From assembly GCF_025195125.1 (NCBI RefSeq), contig NZ_JAMGSL010000010.1, positions 1 to 64,000 on the forward strand: a DNA stretch of 64,000 nt. The letters run 5' to 3'. The notes under the pieces were generated by a model. The model saw only the letters and a program-made list of their open reading frames with translations. It was not told the DNA's origin and did not search any database. Both the position numbers and the translations under genes were made by a program. This document shows, one piece after another, positions 8,131 to 14,941 of this stretch. This DNA is from Streptomyces sp. Je 1-79 (GTDB lineage: Bacteria; Actinomycetota; Actinomycetes; Streptomycetales; Streptomycetaceae). Numbering within the stretch: the stretch's first letter is position 1; each line of letters opens with the position of its first letter.

Positions 8131-8778
8131 GTGACCAGCGACACCCGAGCCCCTTCCCGGAACCGGAACCCGGGCTCCGCCGCCGCTCCCGGGACATCCG
8201 CGAGCCCCGCGACGCCCGCGAACCCCGCCATACCCGCCCAACAGGGCGAACCCCGGCACCCCGCCGCCCGCGCCACGCCCGGCGTCCCCGAGGGTCTCGC
8301 GCGGTTCAACGCGGTCGCCGCCTCCGTCGCCGAGGAGATCCTCCTCTCCTGCTGCCACAGCCGCCGCTGGGCCGAACGGGTGACCGCGCACCGTCCGTAC
8401 CCGACGCTCGACGCGCTGCTCGCCGCCGCCGACGAGGCCGGTTACGACCTGCCCGCCGCCGAACGGGTGGAGGCGCTGGCCGCCGAGGACTCGGCCGCTC
8501 CGCACCCCGACGCCCCGCCCGCCGCCCACACCGCGCTGCGGGCCGCCCACGCCGCGTACGAGAGCCGGTTCGGGCACGCCTTCGTGATCAGCCTCGACGG
8601 CGTACGCCCCGGTGAGCGCCTCGACCAGGTGCTCGAAGGCATCCGGTCCCGGCTGGGCAACGAGCCCGAGGAGGAGCGGGTGATCGCCGCCGAGGAGCTG
8701 CGCCGGCTGGCCCGCGCCCGGCTCGCCCACCGGGTCGGCGCCGCGCCCTCTCCCGTACAGGCGTCCGGAATGCGGTGA
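8131..8778 (+). CDS. OHCU-decarboxylase-related protein, probably lacking the active-site segment
   Basis: The 215-residue protein has a Pro/Ala-rich N-terminus (1-50) and then resembles 2-oxo-4-hydroxy-4-carboxy-5-ureidoimidazoline decarboxylase (uric acid pathway). FNAVAASVAEEILLSCC matches the domain start. AAYESRFGHAFVISLDG and IRSRLGNEPEEERVIAAEELRRLARARL match the C-terminal half. Real enzymes carry an HPxLG histidine motif and an EQxxAGL motif between these halves. Here the linker is only about 25 residues (LAAEDSAAPHPDAPPAAHT) and I see neither motif. It may therefore be a non-catalytic paralogue. It precedes sdhC on the same strand with a 193-base gap, so a separate promoter for sdh is likely. 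Confidence 0.7.
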   Translation: MTSDTRAPSRNRNPGSAAAPGTSASPATPANPAIPAQQGEPRHPAARATPGVPEGLARFNAVAASVAEEILLSCCHSRRWAERVTAHRPYPTLDALLAAADEAGYDLPAAERVEALAAEDSAAPHPDAPPAAHTALRAAHAAYESRFGHAFVISLDGVRPGERLDQVLEGIRSRLGNEPEEERVIAAEELRRLARARLAHRVGAAPSPVQASGMR

Positions 8779-8971
8779 TTCGGGCGCGGACGATAGCCCG
8801 TCCGTGCCTCTTTGATCACACCTATGGACCCCGCGCGAGCGAACCGACAAGTCGTCGCTACGATGACCAGGGCCGGTGGACCGTACCCGGCCGGGTCAGA
8901 CCGACACTACTGTTCTTAACTGGGTAGAAGATGGCGGCCGACCCTTCTCCCCGCTCCCGGAGGGTATTTCC

Positions 8972-9352
8972 GTGCCGGCTGGAACGCTGTACCGCGGCCG
9001 GGAAGGAATGTGGTCCTGGGTGGCTCATCGAGTCACCGGCGTCCTCATCTTCTTCTTCCTGTTCGTACACGTGCTGGACACCGCTCTCGTCCGCGTCTCC
9101 CCCGAGGCCTACGACGAAGTGGTCGCCACGTACAAGACGCCGATCGTCGCACTCCTCGAGTACGGCCTGGTCGCCGCCATCCTCTTCCACGCTCTGAACG
9201 GCCTGCGCGTCGTCGCCGTGGACTTCTGGTCCAAGGGCCCGCGCTACCAGAAGCAGATGCTCTGGACCGTCGTGGGCATCTGGGTCGTGCTGATGGCGGG
9301 CTCGCTGTACCCCATCCTCGGCCACGCCGCACGTGAACTGTTCGGGAGCTGA
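8972..9352 (+). CDS. sdhC: Succinate dehydrogenase cytochrome b subunit
   Basis: Membrane anchor of respiratory complex II. From the GTG at 8972 (behind GGAGG at 8959-8963) it has 126 residues and three membrane segments, starting with the SWVAHRVTGVLIFFFLFVHVLD helix. His73 in LFHALNGLR is the conserved heme-b ligand position. An in-frame upstream extension of 32 codons is open but lacks family similarity, so the shorter start was chosen. It is the first gene of the tight sdhC-sdhD-sdhA-sdhB operon; sdhD begins 8 bases later. Confidence 0.93.
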   Translation: MPAGTLYRGREGMWSWVAHRVTGVLIFFFLFVHVLDTALVRVSPEAYDEVVATYKTPIVALLEYGLVAAILFHALNGLRVVAVDFWSKGPRYQKQMLWTVVGIWVVLMAGSLYPILGHAARELFGS

Positions 9353-9360
9353 CGCCAGAC

Positions 9361-9834
9361 ATGTCTGCTGACACCACTTCCGCGATCGGTCCCGTCGAGG
9401 GCGCGTCCTACGACGTGGACAACCCGGCCCCGTACATCGAGGCCCCCCGCAAGCGCACCGGCAAGACGCCGCGGGCGACGCGAGGCAACTTCGAGATGGC
9501 CGCATGGCTCTTCATGCGCCTCTCCGGCATCGTCCTCGTCGTCCTGGTCCTCGGCCACCTGCTGATCCAGCTCTTCCTCGACGGCGGCGTCTCCAAGATC
9601 GGCTTCGCCTTCGTGGCCGGCCGCTGGGCGTCTCCGTTCTGGCAGGTCTGGGACCTGCTGATGCTCTGGCTCGCCATGCTGCACGGCGCCAACGGCCTCC
9701 GTACCGTCATCAACGACTACGCGGAGCGGGCCAACACGCGCCTGTGGCTCAAGGGCCTGCTGTACACCGCCACGGTGTTCACCATCCTTCTGGGCACGCT
9801 GGTGATCTTCACCTTCGACCCGAACATCCGCTAG
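9361..9834 (+). CDS. sdhD: Succinate dehydrogenase hydrophobic membrane anchor subunit
   Basis: This 157-residue subunit has a 40-residue N-terminal extension and three membrane helices: MAAWLFMRLSGIVLVVLVLGHLLIQ, the QVWDLLMLWLAMLHGANGLRTV helix, and a last helix ending IFTFDPNIR. Histidines in GHLL and LHGANG are candidate heme or quinone-site residues. Together with SdhC it anchors SdhAB to the membrane and reduces quinone. It sits between sdhC and sdhA, with 25 bases before sdhA. Confidence 0.93.
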   Translation: MSADTTSAIGPVEGASYDVDNPAPYIEAPRKRTGKTPRATRGNFEMAAWLFMRLSGIVLVVLVLGHLLIQLFLDGGVSKIGFAFVAGRWASPFWQVWDLLMLWLAMLHGANGLRTVINDYAERANTRLWLKGLLYTATVFTILLGTLVIFTFDPNIR

Positions 9835-9859
9835 GCACGGGGCTGAGGTAATCCACGAC

Positions 9860-11614
9860 ATGAAGATCCACAAGTACGACACCGTCATCGTCGGCGCCGG
9901 CGGCGCCGGCATGCGCGCCGCCATCGAGTCGACGAAGCGCAGCCGCACCGCCGTCCTGACGAAGCTCTACCCCACCCGCTCCCACACGGGCGCCGCGCAG
10001 GGCGGCATGGCCGCCGCGCTGGCCAACGTGGAGGAGGACAACTGGGAGTGGCACACCTTCGACACGGTCAAGGGCGGTGACTACCTGGTCGACCAGGACG
10101 CCGCCGAGATCCTGGCGAAGGAGGCCATCGACGCCGTCCTCGACCTGGAGAAGATGGGCCTGCCGTTCAACCGGACCCCGAACGGCACCATCGACCAGCG
10201 CCGCTTCGGCGGTCACTCCCGCAACCACGGCGAGGCCCCGGTCCGCCGGTCCTGCTACGCCGCGGACCGCACCGGCCACATGATCCTCCAGACGCTGTAC
10301 CAGAACTGCGTCAAGGAGGGCGTGGAGTTCTTCAACGAGTTCTACGTCCTGGACCAGCTGATCACCGAGGTCGACGGCGTCAAGAAGTCCGCCGGCGTGG
10401 TCGCGTACGAGCTGGCCACCGGCGAGATCCACATCTTCCAGGCCAAGGCCGTGATCTACGCCTCCGGCGGCACGGGCAAGTTCTTCAAGGTGACCTCCAA
10501 CGCGCACACCCTGACGGGTGACGGCCAGGCGGCCTGCTACCGCCGCGGTCTGCCGCTGGAGGACATGGAGTTCTTCCAGTTCCACCCGACGGGCATCTGG
10601 CGCATGGGCATCCTGCTGACGGAGGGCGCCCGCGGTGAGGGCGGCATCCTCCGCAACAAGGACGGCGAGCGCTTCATGGAGAAGTACGCGCCGGTCATGA
10701 AGGACCTCGCGTCCCGTGACGTCGTCTCGCGCTCCATCTACACGGAGATCCGCGAGGGCCGCGGCTGCGGTCCCGAGGGCGACCACGTCTACCTCGACCT
10801 GACGCACCTCCCGCCGGAGCAGCTCGACGCCAAGCTCCCGGACATCACCGAGTTCGCCCGTACGTACCTCGGCATCGAGCCGTACACGGACCCGATCCCG
10901 ATCCAGCCCACCGCGCACTACGCCATGGGCGGCATCCCGACCAACGTCGAGGGTGAGGTCCTGGCGGACAACACCACCGTCGTCCCGGGCCTGTACGCGG
11001 CCGGCGAGGTCGCCTGCGTGTCGGTGCACGGCGCCAACCGCCTGGGCACCAACTCGCTGCTCGACATCAACGTCTTCGGCAAGCGCTCCGGCATCGCCGC
11101 CGCCGAGTACTCCGCCAAGCACGACTACGTCGAGCTCCCGGAGAACCCCGCCGCGCTCGTCGAGGAGCAGATCGAGCGGCTGCGCAACGCCACGGGCAAC
11201 GAGCGGGTGGCCGACATCCGCCGTGAGCTCCAGGAGACGATGGACGCCAACGTGATGGTGTTCCGTACCGAGCAGACGATCAAGACGGCCGTCGAGAAGA
11301 TCGCCGAGCTGCGCGAGCGCTACAAGAACGTGTCCATCCAGGACAAGGGCAAGCGCTTCAACACCGACCTCCTCGAGGCCGTCGAGCTGGGCAACCTGCT
11401 CGAACTGGCCGAGGTCATGGCCGTCTCGGCCCTGGCGCGCAAGGAGTCCCGCGGCGGTCACTACCGCGAGGACTACCCGAACCGCGACGACGTCAACTTC
11501 ATGCGCCACACCATGGCGTACCGCGAGGTCGGCGAGGACGGCTCCGAGACCGTCCGTCTCGACTACAAGCCGGTCGTCCAGACCCGCTACCAGCCGATGG
11601 AGCGTAAGTACTGA
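9860..11614 (+). CDS. sdhA: Succinate dehydrogenase flavoprotein subunit
   Basis: The 584-residue catalytic subunit oxidises succinate to fumarate in the TCA cycle. An N-terminal dinucleotide fold (VIVGAGGAGMRAAIE) is followed by the RSHTGAAQGG segment with His42, the residue that carries covalent FAD in this family. The substrate-site stretches FQFHPTGIW, TEGARGEGG and PTAHYAMGG are present, as is the GEVACVSVHGANRLGTNSLLD FAD-binding signature. Its stop overlaps the sdhB start by one base (TGATG), implying coupled translation. Confidence 0.97.
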   Translation: MKIHKYDTVIVGAGGAGMRAAIESTKRSRTAVLTKLYPTRSHTGAAQGGMAAALANVEEDNWEWHTFDTVKGGDYLVDQDAAEILAKEAIDAVLDLEKMGLPFNRTPNGTIDQRRFGGHSRNHGEAPVRRSCYAADRTGHMILQTLYQNCVKEGVEFFNEFYVLDQLITEVDGVKKSAGVVAYELATGEIHIFQAKAVIYASGGTGKFFKVTSNAHTLTGDGQAACYRRGLPLEDMEFFQFHPTGIWRMGILLTEGARGEGGILRNKDGERFMEKYAPVMKDLASRDVVSRSIYTEIREGRGCGPEGDHVYLDLTHLPPEQLDAKLPDITEFARTYLGIEPYTDPIPIQPTAHYAMGGIPTNVEGEVLADNTTVVPGLYAAGEVACVSVHGANRLGTNSLLDINVFGKRSGIAAAEYSAKHDYVELPENPAALVEEQIERLRNATGNERVADIRRELQETMDANVMVFRTEQTIKTAVEKIAELRERYKNVSIQDKGKRFNTDLLEAVELGNLLELAEVMAVSALARKESRGGHYREDYPNRDDVNFMRHTMAYREVGEDGSETVRLDYKPVVQTRYQPMERKY

Positions 11615-12372
11615 TGGCTACCCCCGTACTGGACAAGGTGGAGAAGGACTCCGCCGCCTCGCCGTACATCACGGTCACGATGCGGATCCGCCGCTTCAAC
11701 CCCGAGGTGTCGGACGCGTCGGTCTGGGAGGACTTCCAGATCGAGATCGACCCCAAGGAGCGTGTGCTCGACGCCCTCCACAAGATCAAGTGGGACGTCG
11801 ACGGCACGCTGACCTTCCGCCGCTCGTGCGCGCACGGCATCTGCGGCTCGGACGCGATGCGGATCAACGGCAAGAACAGGCTCGCCTGCAAGACGCTGAT
11901 CAAGGACATCAACCCCGAGAAGCCGATCACCGTCGAGGCCATCAAGGGCCTCACGGTGATGAAGGACCTCGTGGTCGACATGGAGCCCTTCTTCCAGGCG
12001 TTCCGGGACGTCATGCCGTTCCTGGTCACCAAGGGCAACGAGCCGACGCGTGAGCGTCTGCAGTCCGCCGAGGACCGCGAGCGCTTCGACGACACCACCA
12101 AGTGCATCCTGTGCGCCGCGTGCACGTCGTCCTGCCCGGTCTTCTGGAACGACGGTCAGTACTTCGGTCCTGCCGCGATCGTCAACGCGCACCGCTTCAT
12201 CTTCGACTCGCGTGACGAGGCGGGCGAGCAGCGCCTGGAGATCCTGAACGACAAGGACGGCGTGTGGCGTTGCCGCACGACGTTCAACTGCACGGACGCC
12301 TGCCCGCGTGGCATCGAGGTCACCAAGGCGATCCAGGAAGTCAAGCGTGCGCTGATCACGCGTCGCTTCTGA
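11614..12372 (+). CDS. sdhB: Succinate dehydrogenase iron-sulfur subunit
   Basis: The 252-residue subunit passes electrons from SdhA to the membrane quinone site. All three clusters are visible. The 2Fe-2S cluster lies in SCAHGICGSDAM with a later Cys in NRLACKTL. The 4Fe-4S motif is CILCAACTSSCP, and the 3Fe-4S region is CTDACPRGIEVTKAI. It is the last gene of the operon, ended by a stem-loop. Confidence 0.97.
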   Translation: MATPVLDKVEKDSAASPYITVTMRIRRFNPEVSDASVWEDFQIEIDPKERVLDALHKIKWDVDGTLTFRRSCAHGICGSDAMRINGKNRLACKTLIKDINPEKPITVEAIKGLTVMKDLVVDMEPFFQAFRDVMPFLVTKGNEPTRERLQSAEDRERFDDTTKCILCAACTSSCPVFWNDGQYFGPAAIVNAHRFIFDSRDEAGEQRLEILNDKDGVWRCRTTFNCTDACPRGIEVTKAIQEVKRALITRRF

Positions 12373-12390
12373 CGGTTTGCACGGCCGGAG

Positions 12391-12430
12391 GCCCGTTTCT
12401 GTACGCTCGGCGTGCAGAAACGGGCTTTTC
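12391..12430 (+). terminator. Terminator of the sdhCDAB operon
   Basis: An 11-bp stem (GCCCGTTTCTG at 12391-12401 with CAGAAACGGGC at 12415-12425), extended by four inner pairs to a 5-base loop, is followed by TTTT. It is the most classical intrinsic terminator in the window, 18 bases past the sdhB stop. Confidence 0.9.
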
Positions 12431-12454
12431 CGTTGGTGGAGAGAGCGGGGAGAG

Positions 12455-12988
12455 ATGAGCGAGCCGAACCCTTACGCGGACGGTGAGTACAAGTGGGGGC
12501 CCGGGCAGCAGGCGGGGACCCCGGGTTACGGCTATCCGCAGGCGGGGACGCCCGGTTACGGCTATCCGCAGGGCGGTGGCGGGTACCAGCCGACTCTTCC
12601 CGGCGTGCCCGTGCCGCCGCAGTACCCGCCGGTGGGGCAGAGCGGTGGCGCGTCGCTCGCGCTCGGGGACATCACCGTCGTCGGGGACCAGATCCACACG
12701 CCGGCCGGGCCGATGCCGCTGAAGGGCGCCGTGTGGAACGCGATGGACCTCTCGCGGACGGAGGAGAAGATCTCCACCGTCGGCATCGTCCTCGCCTGCG
12801 TCTTCGTCGCGGCCTGCGGACTCGGCCTGCTGTTCCTGCTCATGAAGGAGCATCAGACGACGGGCTTCGTCCAGATCACGGTGACCAGCGGCGGCCGCCA
12901 CCACGCCACGATGATCCCCGCGACCGGGCCCCACACCATCCAGTGGGTCATGGGGCAGCTCAACTACGCGCGCTCGCTGAGCATGTGA
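12455..12988 (+). CDS. Small single-span membrane protein with Gly/Tyr/Pro-rich N-terminus
   Basis: The 177-residue protein starts at the ATG before SEPNPYADG, behind GGGGAGAG. Residues 15-50 form repeats of TPGYGYPQ. A globular stretch follows (about 70-110), then one membrane helix (IVLACVFVAACGLGLLFLLM). The short exterior ends YARSLSM. Similar Tyr/Gly/Pro-rich heads are common in Streptomyces membrane proteins of unknown role. It lies between the sdh terminator and the convergent MarR gene. Confidence 0.75.
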   Translation: MSEPNPYADGEYKWGPGQQAGTPGYGYPQAGTPGYGYPQGGGGYQPTLPGVPVPPQYPPVGQSGGASLALGDITVVGDQIHTPAGPMPLKGAVWNAMDLSRTEEKISTVGIVLACVFVAACGLGLLFLLMKEHQTTGFVQITVTSGGRHHATMIPATGPHTIQWVMGQLNYARSLSM

Positions 12989-13003
12989 GCATCTGAGGGA
13001 CTT

Positions 13004-13552
13004 TCAGAGGGCGCCAGGAGCGTCCGTCGCGCCGGCGGCCGGCTCCTCGGCGGCCAGCATGATCCGGCGGAGCATGTCGTTGAAGAGGGTCCGCTCGTCC
13101 TTGTCGAGGACGCCGAGGAGCCGGTACTCCTCGTGACCGAGGACGTCCATCGCGCCGAGCCAGGTCTCCCGGCCGGAAGGGGTGAGTTCGACGACGACCC
13201 GCCGGCGGTCGGTCGTCGAGGGTGTACGGCGGACGAAGCCCCGCTTCTCCAGGGCGTCGAGGCGGCCGGTGACCGAGGCGGGGGCGAGGTCGAGGTCCTG
13301 GGCCAGTTCGGAGGGGGCCGCGCTGCCGCCCCGCCCGGCGAGCTTGTGGAGGGTGTCGAACTCGTGGCGCTCCAGCTCGAAGTCGACGAGGGACTGCTCG
13401 CGTACCCGCCGCAGGTGGACCGAGAGCTTCTTCATGCGGGTGACCGCGCCCTCCACCACCGGGTCGAGGCCGGGCAGGACGGGCTGCCAGCGGGCCACGT
13501 GCTCGTCGGTCCAGTCCCGCTGCGTCGGCCCTGCGGGCTCGGTCGGCTCCAT
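13004..13552 (-). CDS. MarR family transcriptional regulator
   Basis: The 182-residue protein has a MarR winged-helix core from about 45 to 150. The recognition region SELAQDLDLAPASVTGRLDALEKRGFVRR is followed by the wing TDRRRVVVELTPSGRE. It is divergent from an MFS transporter gene. Three palindromic elements lie in the 86-base gap, so it most likely represses both genes until an exported compound binds. The ligand is unknown. Confidence 0.93.
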   Translation of the reverse strand: MEPTEPAGPTQRDWTDEHVARWQPVLPGLDPVVEGAVTRMKKLSVHLRRVREQSLVDFELERHEFDTLHKLAGRGGSAAPSELAQDLDLAPASVTGRLDALEKRGFVRRTPSTTDRRRVVVELTPSGRETWLGAMDVLGHEEYRLLGVLDKDERTLFNDMLRRIMLAAEEPAAGATDAPGAL

Positions 13553-13582
13553 GGGTCGATCCTACGTCGCCATCCATGATCC

Positions 13583-13625
13583 TTCGGTGCCGAATCTTTC
13601 GTTGACGAACCATTTGCCACCGAAG
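13583..13625. promoter_or_regulatory. Tandem MarR operator candidates
   Basis: TTCGG-TG-CCGAA at 13583-13594 and TTCGT-TG-ACGAA at 13598-13609 are perfect 5-bp inverted repeats with the same TG centre, 15 bp apart. A third, degenerate element (TTTGCCACCGAA, 13614-13625) follows in the same array. The array fills the gap between the marR-like and MFS genes and would overlap both promoters. Confidence 0.8.
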
Positions 13626-13638
13626 TACTTTCCCTGTC

Positions 13639-14895
13639 ATGCCCACCACTCCTTCCGGCCCCGTCGGTCCTTCCGGCACGGCGTCGGGGCCCCTGCCCGC
13701 GCCCGCAGCCGTCCCGCACCCGCTGCGCACCCGTTCCTTCCGGCTGCTCTTCGCGGGCCGCACCCTCTCGCTCCTCGGCGACGCGGCGATCCCCGCCGCG
13801 CTCGCCATCGCCGTCTGGGAGGCCACCGGGTCGAGCTCCGCGCTCGCGATCGTCCTGGCCTGTGCGATGGTCCCCAAGCTCCTCCTCCTGCCCGTCGGCG
13901 GAGTCGTCGGCGACCGGTTCAACGCCCGCACGGTCGCCCTGACGACCGACCTCGTCCGCTGCGCGACCCAACTCCTCGTCGCCGCACAGCTGCTGGGCGG
14001 TGAGCCGTCGCTCGGGGTCGTCGCCGTCGCCGAGGTCGTCGGCGGTGCGGCGGGCGCCTTCTCGATGCCGACCGGTTCGCCCCTGGTCAAGGGGACCGTC
14101 GCCCCGGAGGCACTGCAGCGCGCCAACGCCGCGATGGGCATCGCCCAGAGCGCCACCCGCCTCGCCGGCCCGGCCCTCGCCGGAACGCTGATCCTGACGG
14201 TGGGGGCGGGGTGGGCGTTCGTCCTGGACGCGGCGACCTTCGCGCTCAGCGCCCTGCTGCTGGTCGCCGTACGGGTGGAGCGGGTGCCGATCCCGCGCCG
14301 GTCGCTGCGCGCCGACCTCAAGGAGGGCTGGCAGGAGGTCAGGTCGCGCGACTGGTACTGGACCAGCCTCGTCGGCCACGGCGCCTGGAACGGCGCCGCC
14401 GCCGTCCTGATGACCCTCGGCCCGTCCATCGCCCTCACCCGGCTCGGCGGCACGGAGGTCTGGCTCGCGCTCCTCCAGACCGGCGCCGTGGGCCTGTTGC
14501 TCGGCTCGCTGCTCGCCCACCGCGTGCGCCCCCGGCGCCCCGTCCTCACCGCGAACCTCGGCCTCGCCACGTACGCCCTGCCGCTGGTCCTGCTCGCGCT
14601 GCCGGCCCCCGCGCCGGTGACCATCGCCGCGTACGGGATCGCCCAGGCCGGTCTCGGTTTCCTCTCCCCCGTCTGGCAGACCGCCGTCCAACAGGCGATC
14701 CCCGCCCATGCCCTGGCCCGTGTCACCTCCTACGACTGGCTGCTCTCGCTCGCCGCCATGCCGCTCGGCTACGCCCTGGCCCCCGTCGCCGCCTCCGCCT
14801 GGGGCCCGGAGGTCCCCCTGATCGCCGCAGCGGTCGTGGTGGGCGGCTGCTGTCTGGGGACCGCACTGGTCCCGGGGGTACGGAAGTTCACCTGA
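13639..14895 (+). CDS. MFS transporter, probable drug exporter
   Basis: The 418-residue polytopic protein has about 12 membrane helices. The first begins RSFRLLFAGRTLSLLGDAAIPAALAIA, typical of the MFS_3/enterobactin-exporter-like subgroup. The loop PVGGVVGDRFNARTV, after helix 2-3, is an MFS motif-A variant. It is divergent from the MarR gene, which suggests efflux of a toxic compound sensed by that regulator. Confidence 0.88.
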   Translation: MPTTPSGPVGPSGTASGPLPAPAAVPHPLRTRSFRLLFAGRTLSLLGDAAIPAALAIAVWEATGSSSALAIVLACAMVPKLLLLPVGGVVGDRFNARTVALTTDLVRCATQLLVAAQLLGGEPSLGVVAVAEVVGGAAGAFSMPTGSPLVKGTVAPEALQRANAAMGIAQSATRLAGPALAGTLILTVGAGWAFVLDAATFALSALLLVAVRVERVPIPRRSLRADLKEGWQEVRSRDWYWTSLVGHGAWNGAAAVLMTLGPSIALTRLGGTEVWLALLQTGAVGLLLGSLLAHRVRPRRPVLTANLGLATYALPLVLLALPAPAPVTIAAYGIAQAGLGFLSPVWQTAVQQAIPAHALARVTSYDWLLSLAAMPLGYALAPVAASAWGPEVPLIAAAVVVGGCCLGTALVPGVRKFT

Positions 14896-14941
14896 GGGTC
14901 CGGGGGCGACACTGTCGGTGCGGCCCCGTACCGTCACCTGC

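Noticed and set aside
8876..8971. N-terminal extension of SdhC
   Set aside because: The frame is open upstream but unlike the family, and the GTG at 8972 has a well-placed GGAGG.
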